Assembly (NCBI RefSeq): GCF_012317045.1
Contig: NZ_CP051154.1
Span: 682,001-746,000 of the forward strand
DNA length: 64,000 nucleotides
Direction of reading: 5' to 3'
Source of the DNA: Leifsonia sp. PS1209
GTDB taxonomy: Bacteria; Actinomycetota; Actinomycetes; Actinomycetales; Microbacteriaceae
Every line of letters starts with the position of its first letter. Position 1 is the stretch's first letter. The position numbers and the translations under genes are program-made. Under the pieces are notes generated by a model. That model worked only from the letters and a program-made list of their open reading frames with translations. It was not told the origin of the DNA and did not search any database. This document shows positions 52,129 to 60,555 of this stretch, piece by piece.

Positions 52129-53328
52129 TCAGTGGCCCAGGGGTCTCGCGTACCTGTCGTAGTTCTCGACGGGATCGAGCGCGTGCTGGATGACCATGAT
52201 CGCCGCCCCGATCACGCCGCCGGTCTCCCCGGAGCGCGACTGCGTGATGGTGAGGTATTGCGTCGCCAGCGGGGTGGACCGCTGATAGACGACCTCGCGG
52301 ATCCCGGCGAGCAGCTGCTCGCCGACCCGGGAGAGGCTGCCGCCCACGATGACGAGCGACGGGTTGAGGAGGTTCACGGAGGTCGCGATGACCTCGCCGA
52401 GGTCGCGCCCGGCCTGGCGGATCGTCTGCTGCACCGTCACGTTGCCCGTGCGGGCGAGCTCGACGACGTCGTCGCTGGTGCGCGCCGGGATGCCGAGCGC
52501 CGTCAGTGTGCGCGCGATGGCCGGACCGGATGCGAGGGCCTCGAGGTCCGCATCCTGAGCGCCGTGGCTGGGGGTGTCTGCGCCGAACGGCACGCGCACG
52601 TGGCCGAGGTCTCCCGCGGAGCCCTGCGCACCGCGCTGCAGCCGGCGGCCGTTGATAATGCCGGCGCCGATGCCGGTCGCCACCTTGACGAAGAGGAGGT
52701 CGGACTGCTCCGGCCAGACGAGGGCGTGCTCGCCGAGCGCGAGCAGGTTCACGTCGTTGTCGACGAGCACCGGCACGTCGAAGGTGCGGCCGACGTATCC
52801 GGGGATGTCGAAGCGGTCCCAGCCCGGCATGATGGGCGGGTTCACCGGCTGGCCGGTCGAGTGCTCGACGGGGCCGGGGACGCCGATCCCGATGCCGATG
52901 AGGTCGCTGAGCGGTCGGCCGGAGGCGGCGAACAGCTCGTGGGCGACGCCGAGCGCCCAGTCCAGGATCGGCTCCGGCCCGTCGGTGATCAGGATGCGCT
53001 TCGACTCCCTGGTCAGGATGTTGCCTGCCAGGTCGGCGAGCGCGACCACACCGTGGGTGGCGCCGAGGTCGATGGCGATGACGATGCGCGACTCCGGGTT
53101 GAACCGCACCCGGGCGGGAGGACGGCCGCCGGTCGAGACGTCGTCTCCGGCCGGTGCGACGAGTCCGGATGCGGTCAGGCTGTCGATCCGCACCGCGATG
53201 GTCGAGCGTGCGAGCCCGGTCAGCTCGGCCAGCTGCGCGCGCGTGCGGGGGACGCCGTCGCGCAGGATCGCCAGCAGGCCGGCGGCGTCCGGGGCGACGA
53301 GCGGCTGCTCACGCACGCTGTCGGTCAT
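52129..53328 (-). CDS. ROK-family regulator of the oxidoreductase-isomerase cluster
   Basis: A 399-residue ROK repressor with an N-terminal winged helix (TRAQLAELTGLARSTIAVRI) and the ROK fold (IAIDLGATHGVVALADLAG). Unlike the other two ROK regulators here it lacks the Cys-x-Cys zinc motif: the stretch after DLGHVRVPFG is TPSHGAQDADLEALASG. The ATG at 53328 is used; longer frames run into the divergent promoter. It faces the isomerase-oxidoreductase operon and probably regulates it. Confidence 0.87.
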   Translation of the reverse strand: MTDSVREQPLVAPDAAGLLAILRDGVPRTRAQLAELTGLARSTIAVRIDSLTASGLVAPAGDDVSTGGRPPARVRFNPESRIVIAIDLGATHGVVALADLAGNILTRESKRILITDGPEPILDWALGVAHELFAASGRPLSDLIGIGIGVPGPVEHSTGQPVNPPIMPGWDRFDIPGYVGRTFDVPVLVDNDVNLLALGEHALVWPEQSDLLFVKVATGIGAGIINGRRLQRGAQGSAGDLGHVRVPFGADTPSHGAQDADLEALASGPAIARTLTALGIPARTSDDVVELARTGNVTVQQTIRQAGRDLGEVIATSVNLLNPSLVIVGGSLSRVGEQLLAGIREVVYQRSTPLATQYLTITQSRSGETGGVIGAAIMVIQHALDPVENYDRYARPLGH

Positions 53329-53363
53329 GAGGCTTATTGAACCACACCGTCCCCGGACGGAAC

Positions 53364-53422
53364 AAAGTCTGTTTTCTTTCATGTGACTTTTGATTGACAT
53401 TCGGCAGAAGTCTCGTTTGAAT
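53364..53422 (+). promoter_or_regulatory. Promoter of the isomerase-oxidoreductase operon with inverted repeat
   Basis: TTGACA (53394-53399) and TTGAAT (53417-53422) are 17 bases apart, the best sigma-70-like match in the window. Just upstream AAAGTC (53364-53369) and GACTTT (53385-53390) form an inverted repeat 15 bases apart that could be the ROK operator. Confidence 0.7.
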
Positions 53423-53471
53423 GGGAACGTCGCCATCAGGCGCGCCCTCAATCCACTCGACGAGGAGAAAC

Positions 53472-54215
53472 GTGTCGAAGTCCAACCTGTCCGTGCAGCT
53501 CTACACCGTTCGGGAGCTCCTGACCGACGACACCGTCGGCACCCTCAAGCGCATCGCAGACCTCGGGTTCACCCAGGTCGAGCCGTTCGCCTTCCTCTCC
53601 TTCGGAGACGACCTCCGCCGTGGTCTCGAGGAGGCCGGCCTGTCGGCACCCACCACCCACCAGGGCTTCATCGGCGGCGACCTGGAGCCCGTGTTCGAGG
53701 CCGCCAAGGCGCTCGGCATCGAGACCGTGATCGATCCGTACGTGGCTCCCGAGCGCTGGCAGACGGCGGAGAGCGTCGACGAGATCGCCGCTCAGCTCAA
53801 CGAGGCGGCAGAGGTTGCCGCCCGTTACGGCGTCCGCGTCGGCTACCACAACCACGCGCACGAGCTCGAGAGCACCATCGACGGCGTCACCGCGCTCGAA
53901 TACTTCGCGGGCAAGCTCGCCCCCGAGGTCGTCCTCGAGGTCGACACGTACTGGGTGGCCGTCGGCGGGCACGACCCGGTCGAGCTTCTCGGCACGCTCG
54001 GCGACCGCGTCGTCGCTCTGCACATCAAGGACGGCCCGGGCACAACGGAGACCAAGGACCAGGTCGCCGTCGGCCAGGGCTCGCTGCCGATCGAGCAGAT
54101 CATCGCCGCAGCCCCCGCCGCCCTCCGCGTGATCGAGCTGGACGACTCCCGCGGCGACCGTTTCGAAGCCGTCGCAGACAGCTTCGCGTTCCTCACCTCG
54201 AAGGGTCTCGCATGA
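53472..54215 (+). CDS. Sugar phosphate isomerase/epimerase family protein
   Basis: A 247-residue TIM-barrel protein of the AP-endonuclease-2 / xylose-isomerase-like family. It shows SVQLYTVRELL, GYHNHAHELE and LEVDTYWVAVGG, with metal-binding Glu, His and Asp, then ALHIKDGPG. Such proteins epimerise or dehydrate keto-sugars and inosose. The GTG at 53472 follows GAGGAGAAAC. It is the first gene of a four-gene operon, coupled to the next gene by ATGA. Confidence 0.85.
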   Translation: MSKSNLSVQLYTVRELLTDDTVGTLKRIADLGFTQVEPFAFLSFGDDLRRGLEEAGLSAPTTHQGFIGGDLEPVFEAAKALGIETVIDPYVAPERWQTAESVDEIAAQLNEAAEVAARYGVRVGYHNHAHELESTIDGVTALEYFAGKLAPEVVLEVDTYWVAVGGHDPVELLGTLGDRVVALHIKDGPGTTETKDQVAVGQGSLPIEQIIAAAPAALRVIELDDSRGDRFEAVADSFAFLTSKGLA

Positions 54216-55321
54216 GCGCGGGCAAAGTCGGCGTCGGCGTGATCGGCGCCGGAGTGATCAGCACCGAATACCTCACCAACCTCACCAGCTTCCCCGACCT
54301 GGATGTGCGGTTCGTCGCCGACATCGACGAGGCGCGGGCCAAGGCGCAGGCCGAGAAGTTCGGCATCGCAGGCTCCGGCTCCGTCGCCGACCTGCTCGCC
54401 GACGACGACATCGAGATCGTCGTCAACCTCACGCTGCCCAAGGTGCACGTCGAGGTGGCGCTGCAGATCCTGGATGCTGGCAAGCACGTCTGGAGCGAGA
54501 AGCCGTTCGCGCTCGACCGCGTCAGCGGCACCGCGCTGCTGGCTGCCGCGCACGAGAAGGGGCTGCGCGTCGCGACGGCGCCGGACACCTTCCTCGGCGC
54601 GGGCATCCAGTCGGCCCGCCGCCTGGTGGAGAACGGCACGATCGGGGCGCCGCTCACCGCGCTGACCCTGATGCAGAGCCCCGGCCCGGAGTCGTGGCAC
54701 CCGAACCCGGACTTCCTGTTCCAGGAGGGTGCCGGTCCGCTGTTCGACATCGGTCCGTACTACCTCACCGCCCTGGTTCAGCTCTTCGGTCCCGTCGCGC
54801 GCGTGAGCGCCGTCGCGTCGAAGGCCAAGGAGTCCCGCGTGATCGGGTCCGGACCGCGCGCCGGCGAGGAGTTCGCAGTCACCGTTCCCACGCACGTCAG
54901 CGCCCTCTACGAGTTCGAGAGCGGCCAGACGGCGCAGAGCATCTTCAGCTTCGACTCCAAGCTCGGCCGCACGCAGTTCGAAGTCGCCGGGGTCGAGGGC
55001 ACGCTCGTCGTCCCCGACCCGAACACCTTCCAGGGCGACCTGATCGTCCACGGCGCCGACGGCATCGAGACGCTGCCGGCCACGGGTTCGACCTCGAGCA
55101 GGGGAACGGGCGTCGTCGAGCTGGCCCGCGCGATCCGCGCGGGAGTGCCGGAGCGTGCATCCGGAGAGCAGGCGTACCACGTGCTCGACGTCATGGTCTC
55201 GACCATCGAGGCCGGCCTCGCCGGAGCCCCGGTCGACGTGCAGAGCACCGTGCAGGTCGCCCCCGCGCTGCCGGAGGACTGGGACCCGCGCGCTGCCACC
55301 CTCGGTCAGGCGGCTGAATGA
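54212..55321 (+). CDS. Gfo/Idh/MocA family oxidoreductase
   Basis: A 369-residue dehydrogenase with the Rossmann motif GVIGAGVISTEYL and the Glu-Lys-Pro motif VWSEKPFALDRVSG. The C-terminal domain has GPLFDIGPYYLTALVQLFG. The start overlaps the isomerase stop (ATGA), and its own stop overlaps the next gene in the same way. It probably oxidises a sugar or glycoside at C3 or a related position. Confidence 0.87.
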   Translation: MSAGKVGVGVIGAGVISTEYLTNLTSFPDLDVRFVADIDEARAKAQAEKFGIAGSGSVADLLADDDIEIVVNLTLPKVHVEVALQILDAGKHVWSEKPFALDRVSGTALLAAAHEKGLRVATAPDTFLGAGIQSARRLVENGTIGAPLTALTLMQSPGPESWHPNPDFLFQEGAGPLFDIGPYYLTALVQLFGPVARVSAVASKAKESRVIGSGPRAGEEFAVTVPTHVSALYEFESGQTAQSIFSFDSKLGRTQFEVAGVEGTLVVPDPNTFQGDLIVHGADGIETLPATGSTSSRGTGVVELARAIRAGVPERASGEQAYHVLDVMVSTIEAGLAGAPVDVQSTVQVAPALPEDWDPRAATLGQAAE

Positions 55322-56418
55322 CGGACACGGCGGCAGGGCCGCGGCTGAAGGTCGCGATCGTCGGCGGCGGGTTCATGGCGGAGGTCCACTCCCGCGCCGC
55401 CCGCAACGCGCGAGCGGAGCTGGCGGGCATCGTGTCGTCGACGCCGCAGAAGTCGGCGGTGGCGGCTGAGACGCTTGGCATCGAGCGCGCATACGACTCG
55501 CTCGACCAGGTGCTCGCCGACGACACGATCGACGTGGTGCACGTCTGTACGCCGAACGCGCTGCACGCCGAGCAGGCGGCGGCTGTGCTCGCTGCGGGCA
55601 AGCACGTGGTCTGCGAGAAGCCGCTCACCACGACGGTTCCGGATGCGGAGGCGCTCGTCGCCGCCGTCGGCGACCGCACCGCGACGGTGCCGTTCGCGTA
55701 CCGGTTCCACCCGATGGTGCGCGAGGCGCGCGACCGGTTCGCCTCCGGCGCCGCCGGCCGTGTGCTCACCGTGAACGCGTCGTACCTGCAGGACTGGCTG
55801 CTCGGCGCCGACGACGACAACTGGCGCGTCGACTCGGCGGCGGGCGGGCGTTCCCGCGCCTTCGCCGACATCGGCTCGCACCTGGTCGACCTCGTCGAAT
55901 TCGTCAGCGGAGACAGGGTGTCCAGGGTGTCCGCCACGAAGAAGACCTTCTTCACCGAGCGGGCGTCGCACTCGTCGATCACCACCGAGGATGCGGTGGC
56001 CGTCGTCATCGAGACGCGGTCCGGCGGTCTCGGTACGCTGCTGGTGTCGCAGGTGGCGCCGGGCAGGAAGAACAGGCTCCTCCTCGAGATCGCGGGCAGC
56101 GCGGAGAGCGTCGCCTTCGATCAGGAGCAGCCGGAGACGCTGTGGATCGGCAAGCGGAAGGGCAGCATGCTCGTCCCGCGCGACGCCGATCAGCTGAGCG
56201 CAGACGCCGCGCGGCTGTGTGTCGTGCCGTCCGGGCATCCCCAGGGATACCAGGATGCGTTCAACGCGTTCGTCGCGGACACGTACGCGGCCATCGCCGG
56301 GGCGGACCCCGACGGCCTGCCGCGGTTCACCGACGGGCTGAGGGCCGTGCGGGTCACGGAGGCGGTGCTCGACTCCGCGGAGTCCGGCACCTGGATCGAG
56401 ATGGGAACAGAAGAATGA
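55318..56418 (+). CDS. Gfo/Idh/MocA family oxidoreductase
   Basis: A 366-residue paralog with VAIVGGGFMAEVH, the motif VVCEKPLTTTVPDA, and FRFHPMVREARD-like FAYRFHPMVREAR in the substrate domain. Two oxidoreductases in one operon may carry out oxidation and later reduction at the same carbon. Start and stop both overlap neighbours by four bases. Confidence 0.87.
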   Translation: MTDTAAGPRLKVAIVGGGFMAEVHSRAARNARAELAGIVSSTPQKSAVAAETLGIERAYDSLDQVLADDTIDVVHVCTPNALHAEQAAAVLAAGKHVVCEKPLTTTVPDAEALVAAVGDRTATVPFAYRFHPMVREARDRFASGAAGRVLTVNASYLQDWLLGADDDNWRVDSAAGGRSRAFADIGSHLVDLVEFVSGDRVSRVSATKKTFFTERASHSSITTEDAVAVVIETRSGGLGTLLVSQVAPGRKNRLLLEIAGSAESVAFDQEQPETLWIGKRKGSMLVPRDADQLSADAARLCVVPSGHPQGYQDAFNAFVADTYAAIAGADPDGLPRFTDGLRAVRVTEAVLDSAESGTWIEMGTEE

Positions 56419-57455
56419 CAGACAGCGCGAACGCCGGCGAGTACGCCAGCACGCACCCGGTGACGCTGTTCACCGGCCAGTGGGCCGACCTCACCCTCGA
56501 AGAGGTCGCCAGGTACGCGAGCGAGTGGGGATACGACGGGCTCGAGATCGCCTGCTCCGGCGAGCACCTCGACGTGTGGCGTGCGGCGGAGGACGACGAC
56601 TACCTGCAGGGCAGGATCGACATCCTGGACAAGTACGGCCTCAAGGTCTGGGCCATCTCCAACCACCTCAAGGGCCAGGCGGTCTGCGACGACCCGATCG
56701 ACTTCCGCCACCAGGCGATCGTCGGCTCGAAGGTGTGGGGCGACGGCGACCCCGAGGGCGTCCGCCAGCGTGCGGCAGAGGAGCTGAAGCTCACCGCCAA
56801 GGTCGCGCGCAGGCTCGGCGTCGACACAGTCGTCGGGTTCACCGGCTCCAAGATCTGGCCATACGTCGCCCAGTTCCCGCCGGTGCCCGCCGCGGTGATC
56901 GACGCCGGATACCAGGACTTCGCCGACCGGTGGAACCCCATCCTGGATGTGTTCGACGGGGAGGGCGTGCGCTTCGCCCACGAGGTGCACCCGTCCGAGA
57001 TCGCCTACGACTACTGGTCGAGCGTCCGCTCGCTGGAGGCCATCGAGCACCGTGAGGCGTTCGGCTTCAACTGGGACCCGAGCCACATGATGTGGCAGGA
57101 CATCGACCCGGTCGGCTTCATCGTCGACTTCAAGGACCGCATCTACCACGTGGACTGCAAGGACACGCGGCTGCGCCCGAAGAACGGTCGCGCCGGCGTG
57201 CTCGGCTCCCACCTGCCGTGGGGAGACCCGCGCCGCGGCTGGGACTTCGTCTCCACCGGCCACGGGGACGTGCCGTGGGAGGACTCCTTCCGCGCGCTCA
57301 CCTCCATCGGATATACCGGACCCATCTCGATCGAGTGGGAGGACGCGGGGATGGACAGGCTGCACGGCGCCAAGGAGGCCGTCGGCTACATCCGCTCCCT
57401 GCTCTGGAAGCAGCCGACCGCGTCGTTCGACGCCGCGTTCAGCAACCAGGACTGA
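56415..57455 (+). CDS. Sugar phosphate isomerase/epimerase, longer form
   Basis: A 346-residue TIM-barrel isomerase, about 100 residues longer than the first one. Metal-site segments are RFAHEVHPSEIAYDYW, GFNWDPSHMMWQ and YHVDCKDTRLR, and FTGSKIWPYVAQFP is typical of this longer subgroup. It probably converts a 3-keto or inosose-like intermediate. It is the last gene of the operon and is followed by a hairpin. Confidence 0.86.
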   Translation: MTDSANAGEYASTHPVTLFTGQWADLTLEEVARYASEWGYDGLEIACSGEHLDVWRAAEDDDYLQGRIDILDKYGLKVWAISNHLKGQAVCDDPIDFRHQAIVGSKVWGDGDPEGVRQRAAEELKLTAKVARRLGVDTVVGFTGSKIWPYVAQFPPVPAAVIDAGYQDFADRWNPILDVFDGEGVRFAHEVHPSEIAYDYWSSVRSLEAIEHREAFGFNWDPSHMMWQDIDPVGFIVDFKDRIYHVDCKDTRLRPKNGRAGVLGSHLPWGDPRRGWDFVSTGHGDVPWEDSFRALTSIGYTGPISIEWEDAGMDRLHGAKEAVGYIRSLLWKQPTASFDAAFSNQD

Positions 57456-57474
57456 CCTCGTCTCAGCTCCATCC

Positions 57475-57510
57475 CACCGGCCGTCGGCGCGCAAGCGTCG
57501 GCGGCCGGTG
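57475..57510 (+). terminator. Hairpin after the isomerase-oxidoreductase operon
   Basis: Nine perfect outer pairs (57475-57483 with 57502-57510) extend inward with a few more pairs around a CAA-containing loop. There is no T-tract. The -10 of the next gene begins two bases downstream. Confidence 0.65.
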
Positions 57511-57523
57511 CTTGGATGGGGTC

Positions 57524-58144
57524 ATGGTCGACAGCCGAGAAAACGCCAGAACCCCTATGACCGAGACCACGGTCAGAGGAGAGGACTGGTACGGCCGCGA
57601 CCTCGACGGCGCCGAGTTCGAGCGGGTCGAGTTCATCGACGTCGACATGACGGAGCTGACCAGCTCCGGCGCGGTATTCACCGAGTGCACCTTCCTCAAC
57701 GTCAAGTTCAACGTGAGCAGCCACACCGAGTCCGCGTTCGTGAACTGCACCTTCACGCGCTGCAACTTCTTCGACACCACGTTCACCAGGTGCAAGCTCA
57801 CCGGCAGCCAGTTCGACGGCTGCGAGTTCGGCATCCTGAAGGTCGACGGCGGCAACTGGTCGTTCGTCAGCCTGCAGAAGGCCGAGCTGCGCGGTGCGGA
57901 CTTCACCGGTGTGCGCCTGCGCGAGGCCGACCTCGGCTACGCCCGCTGCGTGGACGCCACCTTCGCGGACTGCGACCTCTCCGCCGCGTGGTCGGAGGGA
58001 GCCGACTTCAGCGGCGCGACGCTGCGGGGGAGCGACCTCACCGGCCTCGACCCGCGCACCGCGACCCTCCGCGGCGCGATCGTGGACGACCGCCAGGCCG
58101 TCGCCCTCGTGGAAGCGCTCGGCCTGGTGGTCCTGCCGTCCTGA
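57524..58144 (+). CDS. Pentapeptide repeat protein
   Basis: A 206-residue protein made of A(D/N)LxF-type five-residue repeats from about residue 24, for example AVFTECTFLNVKF, ADFTGVRLREADL and ADFSGATLRGSDL. These fold into a right-handed four-sided beta helix. Some, like Qnr and MfpA, bind DNA gyrase, but many have other or unknown roles. The ATG at 57524 is six bases after TTGGAT (57512-57517), so leaderless; a second ATG lies 33 bases on. Confidence 0.85.
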   Translation: MVDSRENARTPMTETTVRGEDWYGRDLDGAEFERVEFIDVDMTELTSSGAVFTECTFLNVKFNVSSHTESAFVNCTFTRCNFFDTTFTRCKLTGSQFDGCEFGILKVDGGNWSFVSLQKAELRGADFTGVRLREADLGYARCVDATFADCDLSAAWSEGADFSGATLRGSDLTGLDPRTATLRGAIVDDRQAVALVEALGLVVLPS

Positions 58145-58147
58145 TCG

Positions 58148-58819
58148 TCAGGCGACCTCTTTCACCTGCCCGTGCTTGATGTGCAGCCGGCGCTGCGCCC
58201 GCTTGGCCACCGCAGAGTCGTGGGTGACGATCACCAGCGTCAGGCCGCGGTCGCGCCAGAGCCCTTCCAGGAGGTCCATGATCTCGTCGCGGGTCTCCTC
58301 GTCCAGGTTGCCCGTCGGCTCGTCGGCGAGGAGAACCCCGGGGTTCTTCACCAGGGCGCGCGCGATGGCGACGCGCTGCTGCTGACCGCCGGACAGCTCG
58401 GACGGCAGGTGGCTGCCGCGGTCGGCGAGCCCCACGGACGCGAGGGCCTCTGCGGCCCGGCGCTTCCTCTCCTCTGCGCTCATCTTGAGGGGAGCGAGCG
58501 CGGTCTCCACGTTCTCCTGCGCCGTCAGCGTCGGGATGAGGTTGAAGCCCTGGAAGACGAACCCGATCTCCGTGGCACGGATGGCGGTGAGCTTGCCGTC
58601 GCCGAGACCGGACAGGCTCGCCTTCTCCAGCTCGACCGATCCGGTGGTCGGCCGGTCGAGGGCGCCGAGCATCTGCAGCAGGGTCGACTTCCCCCCGCCG
58701 GTCGGTCCCTGGATCGCGACGAGCTGCCCATCCGGGATGTGCAGGGTCACGTCGTTGAGGGCGACCACCTCGCGCTTGGACTGCGAGTACTTCTTGGTGA
58801 CGTTCGTGAGTGTGTACAC
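58148..58819 (-). CDS. MacB-type ABC transporter ATP-binding protein
   Basis: A 223-residue ATPase of the LolD/MacB group. The Walker A is QGPTGGGKSTLL, with Gly-Gly in place of the usual Ser-Gly. The signature is LSGGQQQRVAIARAL and Walker B is VLLADEPTGNLDEET, the mark of this group. It partners the FtsX-like permease 19 bases upstream. The pair would move peptides or lipids, or transmit mechanical force, rather than import. Confidence 0.92.
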   Translation of the reverse strand: MYTLTNVTKKYSQSKREVVALNDVTLHIPDGQLVAIQGPTGGGKSTLLQMLGALDRPTTGSVELEKASLSGLGDGKLTAIRATEIGFVFQGFNLIPTLTAQENVETALAPLKMSAEERKRRAAEALASVGLADRGSHLPSELSGGQQQRVAIARALVKNPGVLLADEPTGNLDEETRDEIMDLLEGLWRDRGLTLVIVTHDSAVAKRAQRRLHIKHGQVKEVA

Positions 58820-58838
58820 GTTCTCTCCTCTGGATGGC

Positions 58839-60392
58839 TCAGGCGACGGAGCGGAGGGCGGCCGCTGGACGGAGACGGGATGCGCGCCAGCCGCCGATGG
58901 CTCCGGCGAGCAGGCCGCCGATGACGGCGAGGCCCACGGCGATGACGATCACCCAGACGGTGACCGGGGCGTGCAGGGCGATGTCTGTCGTCGCGTTGGC
59001 CGCGGCCGTGCGGGCGCCGGCGAAAGCGCCGCCTCCGCCGAAGCCGCCCCCGCCGAAGCCGCTCCCCGTGCCACCGGTCCTCGCGCCTCCGCCTGTCCGG
59101 GCGGCCGCCTCCACTGCGGTGCTGCCGACCCGGCCGGACAGGGTGGGCGAGACGATGTTGACGATGAGGACGCCGATCAGGCCGACGGCCACGCCGATCA
59201 CACCGCCGATCAGGCCCTGCACCACGGACTCGCCCGCCACCTGGCCGACGATGCGGCCGTTGGACCAGCCGATGGCCTTGAGGGTGCCGAACTCACGGGT
59301 GCGGCGCGTGACGCCGGAGATCGTGAAGAGGATCGCGATGAGGAAGGCAGCGGCGAGCACGATGATCGACAGCCAGGTTCCGAGGTTGGCGATCAGGTCG
59401 CCCGCTGTTCCGAGCGAGCCGGAGACACTGGATGCGAGATCCGCCTGGGTGCTGACGGTCGCCTTCGGGAGCGCCGCGCTCAGGTCCGTCTTGATCTGGC
59501 CGATGTCGCTGGCCGACGACGCCGTCACGTAGACGGAGCTGATCTTGCCGGTCTGGCCGGACAGTTTCTGGGCGACGTCGAGCGGGATGTATGCGTTGGC
59601 CGCCGTGGTCGAGTCGCTGCCCGTGGCGGCGACGATGCCGACGACCTTGAAGTCCGTGCCGCCGATGGTCACGGTGTCTCCGACCGCCTTGCTGCCGGTC
59701 TTGGCGTACGCCTGGTCGAGCACGACCACGTCCTTGCCGGCGTCGGACGCCGTGAACGCGCGCCCGCTGGACAGCGTCACCGAGGAGAGCGGGCCGACCG
59801 ACTTGCCTGCCGGGTCGAGTCCGAGCACGGAGAAGGAGTCGACGCTGAACGAGCTTCCGCCCGCACCGTCCGCCCCACCAGTCGGCGCCGGGCTCGGAAC
59901 GGCCGCTCCTCCGCCTGTGCCGCCGGCCTGCCGCTCCTCGCGCAGCTGCTGGAAGTTGGGGAGCGTGCCGGAGAAGCTCGTGTTGGTGAGCGAGAGCACC
60001 GCGGCAGCGGCCGACACGTTCTGGACCTTCTTGACCGTCGTCAGCGTTGTCGCATCCATCACCGTGGCGCCGCGGGTGGGTTCGAGGCGGGAGGTGTTCA
60101 CCGTGCGGCCTGCTCCGGTGTCGGTTCCCGCGCCCGCGCCGAAGTCGAACCGCGGTCCTCCGCCCTGCGCCTGGCCGGTGGTGGCGTTCTGCGCGGTGGC
60201 CGGCTCGCTGACGGTGATGTCCGTGCCCACGCCGTAGACCGACTGGAGCACGCTCGCCTGCGCGGCCTTCACCCCGGCGGAGACGGAATTGACGATGATG
60301 ACGAGCGCGATCGCGAGGGCCATGCCGACCGCGATGATCACTGTCTGTTTGCGGCGATTGATGAGCTCGCGCCGCAGATAAGTCCCGAACAT
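58839..60392 (-). CDS. MacB/FtsX-family ABC transporter permease
   Basis: A 517-residue membrane protein. An N-terminal span and a large extracellular domain (about 35-320) are followed by three C-terminal spans, the MacB/FtsX topology. The last extracellular loop holds an unusual Gly-rich insert (GSGFGGGGFGGGGAFAG, around bases 59,010-59,090). A second Gly/Ala/Pro-rich stretch lies near residue 165. It is divergent from the OmpR-type regulator gene across 163 bases of direct-repeat sites, so the two systems are probably linked. Confidence 0.88.
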   Translation of the reverse strand: MFGTYLRRELINRRKQTVIIAVGMALAIALVIIVNSVSAGVKAAQASVLQSVYGVGTDITVSEPATAQNATTGQAQGGGPRFDFGAGAGTDTGAGRTVNTSRLEPTRGATVMDATTLTTVKKVQNVSAAAAVLSLTNTSFSGTLPNFQQLREERQAGGTGGGAAVPSPAPTGGADGAGGSSFSVDSFSVLGLDPAGKSVGPLSSVTLSSGRAFTASDAGKDVVVLDQAYAKTGSKAVGDTVTIGGTDFKVVGIVAATGSDSTTAANAYIPLDVAQKLSGQTGKISSVYVTASSASDIGQIKTDLSAALPKATVSTQADLASSVSGSLGTAGDLIANLGTWLSIIVLAAAFLIAILFTISGVTRRTREFGTLKAIGWSNGRIVGQVAGESVVQGLIGGVIGVAVGLIGVLIVNIVSPTLSGRVGSTAVEAAARTGGGARTGGTGSGFGGGGFGGGGAFAGARTAAANATTDIALHAPVTVWVIVIAVGLAVIGGLLAGAIGGWRASRLRPAAALRSVA

Positions 60393-60460
60393 TGTGCTTC
60401 CGTCTCTCTCGGGGTGGTCAAGGGGGCGATCTGGACGTTAGGAGCGTGGAATTGGGCACG

Positions 60461-60534
60461 GCTATGCCGTGGCTATGGTTTGGCTGTGGGCCGCTTCCGC
60501 CCCTCACAGATTTCCCATAGCTTTCGCATAGCCG
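60461..60534. promoter_or_regulatory. Five response-regulator half-sites with 11-bp spacing
   Basis: On the plus strand GGCTATG (60461), GGCTATG (60472) and GGCTGTG (60483) recur every 11 bases. On the minus strand the same element occurs twice, GGCTATG (60534-60528) and AGCTATG (60523-60517), again 11 bases apart. Direct repeats with one-turn spacing are the usual OmpR/PhoB-family binding pattern. The two arrays face the divergent ABC operon and the regulator-kinase operon. Confidence 0.7.
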
Positions 60535-60555
60535 ACATCAAGAGCGCTCCTCATA

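Noticed and set aside
57524..58144. Calling the pentapeptide protein a quinolone-resistance (Qnr/MfpA) determinant
   Set aside because: Repeats alone do not show gyrase binding, and most pentapeptide proteins have other or unknown roles.
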